Shown piece after piece: positions 23,779 through 31,273 of a stretch of DNA of 33,693 nucleotides. The position numbers were made by a program, and so were the translations under genes. This stretch comes from Candidatus Dormiibacterota bacterium (GTDB lineage Bacteria; Chloroflexota; Dormibacteria; Aeolococcales; Aeolococcaceae). The stretch spans positions 31,892 to 65,584 of the forward strand of contig PKXZ01000024.1 in the NCBI GenBank assembly GCA_003132525.1, given 5' to 3'. Each line of letters opens with the position of its first letter. Within the stretch, counting starts at the first letter, position 1. The notes below the pieces were generated by a model. That model was given only the letters and a program-made list of their open reading frames with translations, was not told where the DNA came from and searched no databases.

Positions 23779-25037
23779 ACCCGGTCGTCGAAGTCTCTCA
23801 CCTCCGTAAGCGATTTCGCCTCCCGCTCGACAAGAGCACCACGTTGAAGTATCGGGTGACCCACTGGCGGAGCTCGTCGCGTTACCGCGACCTCATCGCT
23901 CTGCGGGATGTCTCGTTCGACATCCCGCAGGGACAGTTCCTCGGCATCACCGGTCCCAACGGGTGCGGCAAGAGCACGTTGCTCAAGATCCTCTGCCGCA
24001 TCTACAAGGCTGATGGCGGATACGCCCGCGTCAACGGCGAGTTCTCCGCGTTTCTGGAACTCGGCGTCGGCTTCAACCCGGAGCTCACCGCCCGCGAGAA
24101 CATCTTCCTCGGGGGGGCGATGCTCGGTCTCACCCGCGCCCAGCTGCATGACAAGGTGGACGAGGTCTTCGCATTCGCCGAGCTGGAGGAGTTCGCGGAA
24201 CAGAAGCTCAAGAACTTCTCGTCGGGCATGCAGGTGCGACTCGCCTTCAGTGTCGCCATCCTCGCGGAGACCGATCTGCTGGTCATGGATGAAGTGCTCG
24301 CCGTCGGCGATGCGTCCTTCCAGGAGAAGTGTTTCGACACCTTCAGCCGGTACAAACGCGAGGGAAAGACCATCGTCCTCGTGAGTCACGATCTCAATTC
24401 GCTCGAGGAGTACTGCGACCGCGTGCTCCTCTTCAACCGTGGCGAGATCGTTGCCGACGGTCCGGCGGCAGAGGTCACCAACGCATATCAGCGGATGGTG
24501 GCGGATCACGCGCTCGCGTCCGAGCGAGATCAGCCGTCCGAGCTGTCCCGTGGCGATCCGAGTCAGTGGGGATCGCGGGCGGTCGAATTCCTGTCCGTGA
24601 GACTGATCGATGCGAGCGGCCAGACCACCAGGCGCTTCGATACTGGAAGTCAGGTGACCCTCGACATGAAGCTCCTCGTGCACCGCGACGTCGGGGATTT
24701 CGTGTGCGGCATGGCCATCCGCCGCGCCGACGGGCTGTTGCTGGCCGGCACGAACACCTTCGTCGACCAGCTCACGGTGTCGAGCCACTCGCCCGGGGAG
24801 ATGGTGTCCGTGCGATACACCATCGACTCACTCCCGCTCCTCGCCGGCGGTTACATCGTGCAGGTGGCTGTGCACGATGTCAGCGGTTCCGATATCTACG
24901 ACCACGCCGATCCCGGTGCGACCTTCCACGTCAACAACCTGGGTGGCCACGGCGGCATCGTCGAGATGCGGGGACGGTGGGAGGTAGAGCAGGAACGGGA
25001 CGTGCCCACCGGGGCCGTCCGCCAGACCGCAGGCTAG
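23775..25037 (+). CDS. wzt: Polysaccharide ABC exporter, ATPase subunit with C-terminal carbohydrate-binding domain
   Basis: A 420-residue ATPase partner of the permease. The nucleotide domain has Walker A GPNGCGKS (60-67), signature FSSGMQVRLAF (148-158) and Walker B LLVMDEVLAVGDASF. ALRDVSFDIPQGQ and the DLNSLEEYCDRVLLF switch region are typical of Wzt/TagH. Residues ~270-420 form an extra beta-rich domain (LSVRLIDASGQTTRRFDTGS, CGMAIRRADGLLLAGTNTF, GGYIVQVAVHDVSGSDIYDH), like the Wzt C-terminal domain that recognises the modified end of the glycan. The true start is GTG 23775, overlapping the wzm stop as GTGA; the open frame upstream of it is only a shadow over wzm. The extra domain implies selective export of an end-capped chain. 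Confidence 0.94.
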   Translation: MNPVVEVSHLRKRFRLPLDKSTTLKYRVTHWRSSSRYRDLIALRDVSFDIPQGQFLGITGPNGCGKSTLLKILCRIYKADGGYARVNGEFSAFLELGVGFNPELTARENIFLGGAMLGLTRAQLHDKVDEVFAFAELEEFAEQKLKNFSSGMQVRLAFSVAILAETDLLVMDEVLAVGDASFQEKCFDTFSRYKREGKTIVLVSHDLNSLEEYCDRVLLFNRGEIVADGPAAEVTNAYQRMVADHALASERDQPSELSRGDPSQWGSRAVEFLSVRLIDASGQTTRRFDTGSQVTLDMKLLVHRDVGDFVCGMAIRRADGLLLAGTNTFVDQLTVSSHSPGEMVSVRYTIDSLPLLAGGYIVQVAVHDVSGSDIYDHADPGATFHVNNLGGHGGIVEMRGRWEVEQERDVPTGAVRQTAG

Positions 25038-25087
25038 GTACGGCGCTGGTCCGCACCAGCCGGCCCTCGATTTCGTGCGGGCGCGGC

Positions 25088-26617
25088 GTGTCGACCGCGC
25101 TCGGCTTGCCCGGCGTCATGGTGCTTGGGTTCGCCATCCGCCTCGTTCTGGGTCTGCACACTCCGCTCGACGCAAGTGAGGCGACCCTTGGGCTCAGCGC
25201 CCTCCACATCCTCCACGGCCAGTTCGCGGTCATGGACCCCGACGGCCAGTACTTCGGCGCCACCGACGCCTACCTGGTTGCCCCATTCGTTGCCGTCTTC
25301 GGGACCAGCCTCGCGGCCATTCGCGTTGCCCTCGCCGTCGTCGGAGCGCTGACCGTCCTCTGCGCTTGGTGGTTCGGTCGAATCGCACTCCACCGGCCGG
25401 CTCACGCGCTGGCCGGCGCTTTCGCAGTCGCCGTGTTTCCGCTCTTCGCCGTGTACTGGTCGGCGCGGCTGTACCCGGGATCGGCGGAACTGCTGCTCCT
25501 CGAGACCGTCTGCTTCTGCGTTGCCGCGCGAATCGGATGGGGACGCGCCCACAAGAAGCGGTACTGGGCGCTGCTCGGTTTCGTGGCCGGCATCGCGCTG
25601 TGGTCGGACTTGCTGTTCGTCTGTGTCGTCGTGGCGATCGCGCTCGGATTGCTCATGCGCGGAGCCCGCGTCGGCTGGTCGGACGTGTTCGGTGGCGCCG
25701 CAACGGCTGTCGCGGGTGGCGTCGTAGGAATGCTGCCGTGGCTGGTGGCCAACATTCCCAATGGCCTCTACAGCCTGCGGGCCATCCCGAGGGAGTCCGT
25801 GAGCCTGGGCACGAGCGCGACGAACCTGGTCCGTGACCAGGTCCCGATCCTCGTCGGCGCCGCGGCCAGTTGCGGGCACGCCGTCGTGCCCGCGGTGGCG
25901 GCCGACATCGCTGTGGGGGCGCTGCTGCTCGCGCTGCTCTGGACCAGGCGTCGAACACTCGAATTGATCGCGACCGGCCACTGGACGGGTATCTCGCAGA
26001 TCGACCTGGTACTGCTGGCGATTCCGGTGACGGTCGTGCTGGTGGTGCTCGGCGGCGTCAACGCAAATCCGTGCGCCGCGCAGAGCCTGCTCCCCATGGC
26101 GGTGCCGCTGGCGCTCAGCGCGGCGACGATCCTCGTCGAACACACCCGCTGGCGTGCGGTCGCCGCCCTCGTGGCAGCGGGGTGGCTCGTTGTCAGCGCG
26201 ATCACCGCGACCGGGGCTCTCGAGGCATCACAACCCGTCACCACCTCGGGTACGTCGGTGCCGGCGAACCTCGACTCCGGCGTTGCACTGCTCAAAGCGC
26301 ACGACACGACGGCTGTGTGGGCCGATTTCTCCCTCTCGCGGCTGCTCTCCTATTTCAGCCACGACACGCTCCCGATCGGCGAGTACGGCGGCTACGCCGG
26401 CTTCATCAATCGCCAGCAACAGGTCGAGACCGCGCTCGACCCGAGCTGGGTCTTCGTCGCGGGCGATCCGAATATCGCGAAGTTCCGGATCGCGTGCGCG
26501 GCGAAATCGATCACATACACGATGTACGCGGCAGGCGGGCTCGACCTCTACGCGGGGTTGACCGGCACGCTCGAACCTGGTGACGTGTTCACGGGCGCCG
26601 ATGCGCAGACCTCGTGA
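25088..26617 (+). CDS. GT-C-type integral membrane glycosyltransferase-like protein
   Basis: A ~509-residue polytopic membrane protein (about ten or more hydrophobic segments) with the plan of GT39/ArnT-like enzymes that use polyprenyl-phosphate sugars on the outer face. After the first membrane segment comes an acidic loop (TPLDASEATLGLSALHILHGQ) with the Asp/Glu pair expected of GT-C catalysis, then DPDGQYFGATDAYLVAPF. The last ~130 residues form a soluble region (VALLKAHDTTAVWADFSLSR...) that should face outside. GTG 25088 is the likely start, and ATG 25118 is an alternative just before the first segment. It follows wzt by 50 bases and so may share its transcript. It ends flush against the convergent gene at 26618. 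Sequence motifs are too loose to name donor or acceptor. Confidence 0.75.
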   Translation: MSTALGLPGVMVLGFAIRLVLGLHTPLDASEATLGLSALHILHGQFAVMDPDGQYFGATDAYLVAPFVAVFGTSLAAIRVALAVVGALTVLCAWWFGRIALHRPAHALAGAFAVAVFPLFAVYWSARLYPGSAELLLLETVCFCVAARIGWGRAHKKRYWALLGFVAGIALWSDLLFVCVVVAIALGLLMRGARVGWSDVFGGAATAVAGGVVGMLPWLVANIPNGLYSLRAIPRESVSLGTSATNLVRDQVPILVGAAASCGHAVVPAVAADIAVGALLLALLWTRRRTLELIATGHWTGISQIDLVLLAIPVTVVLVVLGGVNANPCAAQSLLPMAVPLALSAATILVEHTRWRAVAALVAAGWLVVSAITATGALEASQPVTTSGTSVPANLDSGVALLKAHDTTAVWADFSLSRLLSYFSHDTLPIGEYGGYAGFINRQQQVETALDPSWVFVAGDPNIAKFRIACAAKSITYTMYAAGGLDLYAGLTGTLEPGDVFTGADAQTS

Positions 26618-27457
26618 TCAGATCGGTGCTCCCGTGACGAAGAAGAGCAGGTGGGCCGGGACCACGCCCATGACGACGCTGATGATCAGCACGTAGAGCA
26701 TCGCGGTGGCCGGCTGGTTGGCGCGGATCCGGGCGAAGTGCCTTGTCAGGAGGGCCACACCGGTGGTGAACACGATCCCGGAGCCGACCACGAGCAACCA
26801 GAACGGGATCGCGTCACCCGACCAGAGCAACTCGCCTCGAACAGTCGAACCTGCATTGAGGATCACGAGGACGATCACAACGGCCTGGATCGCGACCGCG
26901 ATGAACACGATGTCGATCGCCCGGCGCAGCGGCCGGAACGAGAGGTTGGGTGCAACCAGGTACCAGTGGCCGAGGAGCATCCCGGCGAGCGCGCTGCCGG
27001 ACACCAATGCGGCAGGAACGAAGGCCACGACCGCCAAGCCGACTCCGCCGAGCGAGGGACCGAACGCGGCGGCTGCTTTCGCGATCGCCATGGCGCCGAA
27101 CCCGATGGTCAGCGCGCCCACGACGCGGCGGGCCGCGTCGGTCATCACCGAGCAGAAGAAGGCGTAGGCGAGCAGTGCGACGAGCAACGCGATGGACCAG
27201 TGGAACAGCGATGCTTGCGCGCCTGGCGGAAGCGGGGTTCCGAGCAGACCGCTGCCGGACGGCAGCAACGCCTCGATGAGCACGTCGAGCGCCGTGAGCC
27301 CTGCGCAGATGAGTGATGTGCTGCCGACGAATCCCCGCCCCACCTTGCCGATCAGGTCCACCGCATATGCCGCCGCGGTCGTCCCCGCGGCCACCTCGAG
27401 CAGCACGACAACCGTGGCGATTGGAGCCAGCGACGGCAGCGAGATGGGATCGGCCAC
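26618..27457 (-). CDS. Polytopic membrane protein of unknown function
   Basis: A 279-residue protein with about seven or eight hydrophobic helices and short loops. Some segments are LAPIATVVVLLEVAAGTTAAAYAV, FHWSIALLVALLAYAFFCSVM and MLYVLIISVVMGVVPAHLLFF. A HWYLVAPNLSFRPLRRAID stretch near residue 170 is the only charged, conserved-looking loop. HWYLVxPxL occurs in heme-copper-related and NrfD-like proteins, but the rest does not support either call, so I leave it unassigned. GTG 27457 follows a TAGGAT hexamer by six bases, a leaderless start. It is a single gene, convergent with the GT-C protein and divergent from the GT87-like gene. Confidence 0.8.
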   Translation of the reverse strand: MADPISLPSLAPIATVVVLLEVAAGTTAAAYAVDLIGKVGRGFVGSTSLICAGLTALDVLIEALLPSGSGLLGTPLPPGAQASLFHWSIALLVALLAYAFFCSVMTDAARRVVGALTIGFGAMAIAKAAAAFGPSLGGVGLAVVAFVPAALVSGSALAGMLLGHWYLVAPNLSFRPLRRAIDIVFIAVAIQAVVIVLVILNAGSTVRGELLWSGDAIPFWLLVVGSGIVFTTGVALLTRHFARIRANQPATAMLYVLIISVVMGVVPAHLLFFVTGAPI

Positions 27458-27463
27458 CGACCG

Positions 27464-27469
27464 ATCCTA
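27464..27469 (-). promoter_or_regulatory. -10 element (TAGGAT) of the 26618-27457 membrane protein gene
   Basis: TAGGAT ends six bases before GTG 27457, indicating leaderless transcription and supporting that GTG as the start. Confidence 0.5.
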
Positions 27470-27619
27470 CGTTTGTGGCGCGTCCCACCCATACGCGATC
27501 CGCTCAGGAGGCAGGCGTTAGCCGTCTGCACCGATCGACTCGGCGCCGTAATCCTTCGCGATTGCTCGCACCGGCGAACGAGCGCATATCCCCCGGGTGA
27601 CGGTTTCGCACACGGGGTT

Positions 27620-27633
27620 CCAATTCGATTTGG
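27620..27633. promoter_or_regulatory. Imperfect 14-bp palindrome upstream of the GT87-like gene
   Basis: CCAATTCGATTTGG is symmetric at all but one base pair and covers the -35 region of the promoter at 27640-27645. The rest of the 197-base divergent spacer (27458-27654) shows only a short GCTCG/CGAGC inverted repeat near 27570-27590 and the two -10 elements. Confidence 0.35.
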
Positions 27634-27639
27634 CTCTGC

Positions 27640-27645
27640 TAGGTT
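27640..27645 (+). promoter_or_regulatory. -10 element (TAGGTT) of the GT87-like gene
   Basis: TAGGTT ends nine bases before ATG 27655, predicting a leader of about two bases and no ribosome site. Confidence 0.45.
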
Positions 27646-27654
27646 GGGTCGCGG

Positions 27655-28866
27655 ATGGTCAGCGCACCCTCGAGGTGGCGATGGGTCATCGGCGCGGCCG
27701 CCGTCTGCGCCGTGTACCTGATGGTCAGATCCATCGCCGACCTGCACACCGCATTCGGCGGCGGCTCCGCCGTCGACTACCTCGCGATCGCTTCCGCCGG
27801 GCGGGTGGTCCACGGGGGATCGTCGTGCGTCTATTGCGTGAGCTCGCTCGCGGCGAGCCAGGCGCAGTTGCTCGGATACATGCCTGCCACCAGCGCAACG
27901 TTTCCGGTGCCGTTCGTCAACCCGGCGCTGATGGCGTGGCTGATCCAGCCGCTCGCGGTCCTGCCGCTCCAGACCGGCACGGATGTCTTCGTCGGGGTCA
28001 ACGTCGTGGCGATGGCGCTGTCGGCGGCCGTCCTCACCAAGCGCGCCAGCCGGCACCTCGGCGGGCCGCTCGCCGCGTGCCTTGTGGTGATCGCCGTGTT
28101 CTCGCTCGAAGCCGGCACCGGCATCCTCCTCGGGCAGTCCGACGGGCTCATGCTGCTCTCCGCCGTCCTGGCCATCGAGGCGCTCGATCGACGCCGGCCC
28201 GTCATCGCCGGCCTGCTCCTCGTCCCCCTGCTGCTCAAGCCACAGCTGGTGTGGCTGGTGCCGCCAATCCTCGTCGTCGCCAGGCAGTGGCGGATGCTCG
28301 GAGCACTCGCGGCCGGAGCAGTCGTGGTGCTCGCGGGCTCGATCGCTGTCGCCGGCCCGGGTCATCTCCTCGACGCGATCGGGCTCGTGACGGCGTCGAC
28401 CTACGCGCACCTGGACCTTCAGAGCAATTCGATACCGGCGCTGATCGCCCGTCCGCTGGGGAGCAATCCCGCTGCGTGGGCGGCGTCGCTCGCTCTCGCG
28501 GCAGTCGCCGTGGTGATCGCGGTCCTGCTTCGGGATAGCGTTCGACGCAACGTGGTTCCGGCCGTGGCAATCGGTCTTGGCCTGTCGGTCGTGCTCTCGC
28601 CGCACCTCGGCGACTACAGCCTGATGCTCCTCGCGATCCCGGTCGCGGTGCTCGCCCCCCGCGCTCCGGCGCTCATCCTCGGGCTCGCCGCCGCCTACAC
28701 CGCGGCATCGCTGTGGAATCCGCTCGTGCCGCTGAACGAGAGCGCTGTTGCAATGGTCCTGCTCGCCGGCTCCGTCGCGGTCGTGTGGCGCGCCACCCAT
28801 CCGGCGACAGGCGACTTTGCGCTCCACCTCCCAACGCGGTCCGCCGCAGGAGTGAGCAGTGCCTGA
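27655..28866 (+). CDS. GT87-like (DUF2029) polyprenyl-phosphate-mannose-dependent mannosyltransferase
   Basis: A 403-residue polytopic membrane protein of the GT-C superfamily, GT87/PimE-like branch. These enzymes use polyprenyl-phosphate mannose on the outer face of the membrane. Visible features are an early periplasmic loop with Asp (GGSAVDYLAIASAGRVVHGG), a Cys pair SSCVYCVSS, PVPFVNPALMAWLIQPLAVLPL, the DLQSNSIPALI loop, and the family-typical LLVPLLLKPQLVWLVPPIL. VLSPHLGDYSLMLLAIP near the C-terminus is also characteristic. ATG 27655 is nearly leaderless. The stop overlaps the next gene, so the two are co-expressed. The DPM1-like enzyme at 15005 could supply the lipid-linked donor, which is inference. 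Confidence 0.82.
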   Translation: MVSAPSRWRWVIGAAAVCAVYLMVRSIADLHTAFGGGSAVDYLAIASAGRVVHGGSSCVYCVSSLAASQAQLLGYMPATSATFPVPFVNPALMAWLIQPLAVLPLQTGTDVFVGVNVVAMALSAAVLTKRASRHLGGPLAACLVVIAVFSLEAGTGILLGQSDGLMLLSAVLAIEALDRRRPVIAGLLLVPLLLKPQLVWLVPPILVVARQWRMLGALAAGAVVVLAGSIAVAGPGHLLDAIGLVTASTYAHLDLQSNSIPALIARPLGSNPAAWAASLALAAVAVVIAVLLRDSVRRNVVPAVAIGLGLSVVLSPHLGDYSLMLLAIPVAVLAPRAPALILGLAAAYTAASLWNPLVPLNESAVAMVLLAGSVAVVWRATHPATGDFALHLPTRSAAGVSSA

Positions 28867-29581
28867 TCAACGAGCGCTGCTCCTCGGCCGTCTCGCCAGT
28901 GCCATCGACGGCGTCGCCGACGTCGCACAGCATCTCGGCCCCCCGGGGACGCAGGCCAAGGCACCCGCGCCGTCGCCTCCGCCGCTCGCGTCGGTCGGCC
29001 GGCCGTGGACGCTCGCTGCCGCCAAGGAGCCGATCGCCACGGCCGTGGTGGAACGCACCGCGCCGGTGCGTGGCGCTTCCCAGGCCACAGGGATGCCGTC
29101 CGAGCCCCCGCCTCCCCTGGAGCATCACCGATCCTGGGTCCCGCTGGCGGCTATCGGATCGACCCTGATCGTGCTCGTCGTCATCGCGGCGGTGGGGCTG
29201 CATCTCCTCACCGGCGGTGGTGGCGCGCATCCCCGTGCCCCCTCCACCGCACAGATCCTGCTCACCGGCGTCCGCCCCCTGGCATCCGCGCCGGCGGCCG
29301 GGTCGGCTCCGGCGACCCAGGTTTCGTTTCCCGCGAAGACCTCGGTGGTGGACATCGAGGTCAACTCCGGGGGTCAAGCAGGGCAGGCGCCGGTCGAGAT
29401 CGTGGTGAGCGTCGGACAGCCCGCGCAGGCGATCATCCAGAACGCCTACGTTCTCAGCCAGTCAGGGGCCACGGTCATCCCGCTCGCCTCGCCGGGTGGC
29501 GCCTTCGCACCCGGCGAGTACACGGTGACGATCACCTACAAGGGCGCACTCCTGGGGGCGACGGCGTTCGCCGTCCACTGA
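28859..29581 (+). CDS. Single-pass membrane-anchored protein of unknown function
   Basis: A 240-residue protein with three parts. The first ~92 residues are soluble and Pro/Ala-rich after a short helix (RALLLGRLASAIDGVADVAQHL). One transmembrane segment lies at about 93-117 (WVPLAAIGSTLIVLVVIAAVGLHLL). The external C-terminal ~100 residues read as a beta-sandwich (VVDIEVNSGGQAGQAPVEIV, FAPGEYTVTITYKGALLG), like small immunoglobulin-like modules. I do not recognise the family. GTG 28859 lies inside the end of the GT87-like gene (eight-base overlap), so the two are translationally coupled, and it may be an accessory to that enzyme. It ends ten bases from the convergent rhodanese. Confidence 0.78.
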   Translation: MPDQRALLLGRLASAIDGVADVAQHLGPPGTQAKAPAPSPPPLASVGRPWTLAAAKEPIATAVVERTAPVRGASQATGMPSEPPPPLEHHRSWVPLAAIGSTLIVLVVIAAVGLHLLTGGGGAHPRAPSTAQILLTGVRPLASAPAAGSAPATQVSFPAKTSVVDIEVNSGGQAGQAPVEIVVSVGQPAQAIIQNAYVLSQSGATVIPLASPGGAFAPGEYTVTITYKGALLGATAFAVH

Positions 29582-29591
29582 AGCCGCCGGG

Positions 29592-29906
29592 TCAGTGATC
29601 CACGGGCAGGCCCGCGTCCTGCCAGGCGTCGATCCCACCGCTGACGTTGTACGAGTTCGGCCGCCCGAAGGTGCGCAGGTAATCGACCGCGCGGGCACTG
29701 CGTCCACCCATCCGGCAGTGCACGTACACGTCACGATCGGTCGGAATCTCGGCGAGGCGGGCGGGCAGATCGCCCAGCGGAATCAGCACCGATCCAGGAA
29801 TGCGCACATCGTCGTACTCGGACTTCTCACGCACATCGATGAGCAGGGCGCCGTTGGCGATCGCTTCGCTTGCGGCCTTGGGACTGACCTCGGAGCTCTC
29901 AGTCAT
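29592..29906 (-). CDS. Single-domain rhodanese (sulfurtransferase)
   Basis: A 104-residue rhodanese-fold protein that carries a persulfide on an active-site cysteine. It shows LLIDVREKSEYDDVRIPGSVLIPLG, then VYVHCRMGGRSARAV with the catalytic Cys64 and a CxxGxR-type loop, and YNVSGGIDAWQDAGLPV at the end. There is no signal peptide, so it is cytosolic. ATG 29906 is the start: TATACT (29919-29914) ends exactly seven bases upstream, and the frame that stays open to 30485 is a shadow over glutamate dehydrogenase. It is divergent from that gene with a 73-base spacer. The partner that supplies or accepts sulfur is not evident here. Confidence 0.94.
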   Translation of the reverse strand: MTESSEVSPKAASEAIANGALLIDVREKSEYDDVRIPGSVLIPLGDLPARLAEIPTDRDVYVHCRMGGRSARAVDYLRTFGRPNSYNVSGGIDAWQDAGLPVDH

Positions 29907-29913
29907 TCGCGGC

Positions 29914-29919
29914 AGTATA
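29914..29919 (-). promoter_or_regulatory. -10 element (TATACT) of the rhodanese gene, leaderless
   Basis: TATACT is the hexamer nearest to TATAAT in the window and ends seven bases before ATG 29906. It fixes the start and rules out the long upstream frame. Confidence 0.6.
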
Positions 29920-29958
29920 GATATGGGTGGGGTTCGCCTTGCCGGTCCAAGCGCGTGT

Positions 29959-29973
29959 GAGCCTGCTAGGCTC
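29959..29973. promoter_or_regulatory. Perfect 15-bp inverted repeat over the glutamate dehydrogenase -10
   Basis: GAGCCT-GCT-AGGCTC has six-base perfect arms, and its right arm contains most of the TAGGCT hexamer (29967-29972). A protein bound here would block the polymerase, so it is a candidate repressor site. Confidence 0.45.
29967..29972 (+). promoter_or_regulatory. -10 element (TAGGCT) of the glutamate dehydrogenase gene, leaderless
   Basis: TAGGCT ends seven bases before GTG 29980. GTG 29974 is also in frame but too close to the hexamer. No ribosome site is present. Confidence 0.55.
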
Positions 29974-29979
29974 GTGACC

Positions 29980-31248
29980 GTGAGCACAGTTGCCGCGCCG
30001 GCGGTGGTGGACTCTCCCTGGCTGAACGCACAGCGCCAGTTCGACAACGCCGCCGAGATCCTCAATCTCTCACCGGGGTTGCGCGCTGTCCTGCGTGAGG
30101 TTCGACGGGAGCTGGTGGTGCGTTTCCCCGTGAAGATGGATGACGGCGGCGTCCGCATGTTCGAGGGATACCGGGTCCAGCACAACGTGACTCGCGGTCC
30201 GGCCAAGGGAGGGTTGCGGTTCCACCCGGCCACGGACATCGACGAGGTCAAGGCCCTCGCGATGTGGATGACGTGGAAATGCGCGCTCGCGAACCTCCCA
30301 TACGGCGGAGCCAAGGGTGGCGTCGCCGTCGACCCCTCCACCCTCAGCCACCGCGAGCTCGAACGGCTCACGCGGAGATTCGCTGCGGAGATCAGCGTGC
30401 TCGTCGGACCGGAATCGGACATCCCGGCGCCGGACGTCAACACCACCGCCGAGATCATGGCCTGGATCATGGACACGCTCTCCATGCAGGCCGGCTATTC
30501 GGTCCCCGCATCGGTGACAGGCAAACCGCTCGAGATCGGCGGCAGCGAGGGCCGTCCAAGCGCGACGGGACGGGGGGTGAACATCATCGCGATCGAGGCC
30601 TGCAAGCGTCTCGGCATGGAGCCGTCGCAGACGACGGTCGCAGTCCAGGGCTTCGGCAACGTCGGCAGCTGGGCAGCGCAGCTCATGCACGAATCGGGAT
30701 TCACCATCTGCGCAGTTGCGGACGTGACTGGCGGTATCTACTCGCCGAGCGGCCTCAACATTCCGGCGCTGCTCGCATACCGGCAGCAATACGGCGGCGT
30801 CCACGGGTACGCGGGCTGCGAGCAGGTCACCAACACCGAGCTGCTCGAGCTCGACGTCGATGTCCTCGTACCGGCCGCGATGGAGAACCAGATCACCGCG
30901 CGCAACGCGGGACGGATCCAGGCGCGGCTCATCGTCGAGGGCGCCAACGGGCCCACCACGCCCGATGCGGACACCATTCTCGAACGTCGCGGTATCACCG
31001 TCGTCCCCGACATCCTCGCCAACTCCGGCGGTGTGACCGTCTCGTACTTCGAGTGGGTCCAGGACCTGCAGTCGTTGTTCTGGGAGGAGGACGAGATCAA
31101 CGTCCGCCTCAAGAAAATCCTCCAGAAGGCGTTCAACCAGATGTGCGACCAGGCCGATCGCCATCACGTGTCGCTGCGACTCGGCGCCTACCTGGTGGCG
31201 GTCAAGCGCGTCGCCGACGCGACCGCGGTTCGAGGCATCTACCCGTAG
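29980..31248 (+). CDS. Glu/Leu/Phe/Val dehydrogenase (glutamate dehydrogenase)
   Basis: A 422-residue cytosolic hexameric dehydrogenase that interconverts glutamate and 2-oxoglutarate plus ammonia. The substrate domain has GGLRFHP, Lys100 in MTWKCAL and the catalytic Lys112 in PYGGAKGGV. The loop ASVTGKPLEIGGSEGRPSATGRGV is typical of the ~420-residue GudB/RocG-like class. The Rossmann fingerprint is VQGFGNVGSWAA. The C-terminal ILANSGGVTVSYFEWVQDLQ is complete. NAD rather than NADP use is likely for this class, but I cannot fix it. Start GTG 29980 is set by the leaderless promoter; the open frame upstream to 29800 is over the rhodanese gene. The flippase gene follows after 25 bases. Confidence 0.95.
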   Translation: MSTVAAPAVVDSPWLNAQRQFDNAAEILNLSPGLRAVLREVRRELVVRFPVKMDDGGVRMFEGYRVQHNVTRGPAKGGLRFHPATDIDEVKALAMWMTWKCALANLPYGGAKGGVAVDPSTLSHRELERLTRRFAAEISVLVGPESDIPAPDVNTTAEIMAWIMDTLSMQAGYSVPASVTGKPLEIGGSEGRPSATGRGVNIIAIEACKRLGMEPSQTTVAVQGFGNVGSWAAQLMHESGFTICAVADVTGGIYSPSGLNIPALLAYRQQYGGVHGYAGCEQVTNTELLELDVDVLVPAAMENQITARNAGRIQARLIVEGANGPTTPDADTILERRGITVVPDILANSGGVTVSYFEWVQDLQSLFWEEDEINVRLKKILQKAFNQMCDQADRHHVSLRLGAYLVAVKRVADATAVRGIYP

Positions 31249-31273
31249 GGGTGGCTCCGATCCCAGCCTGGAC

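Noticed and set aside
27352-28827. 491-codon open frame on the minus strand opposite the GT87-like gene
   Set aside because: Arg/Glu/His-rich composition with no motif, caused by high GC at third positions of the real plus-strand gene, which has clear GT87 features and membrane segments.
29907-30485. N-terminal extension of the rhodanese reading frame
   Set aside because: The extension overlaps glutamate dehydrogenase; the rhodanese domain starts at once after ATG 29906, which has its own promoter.
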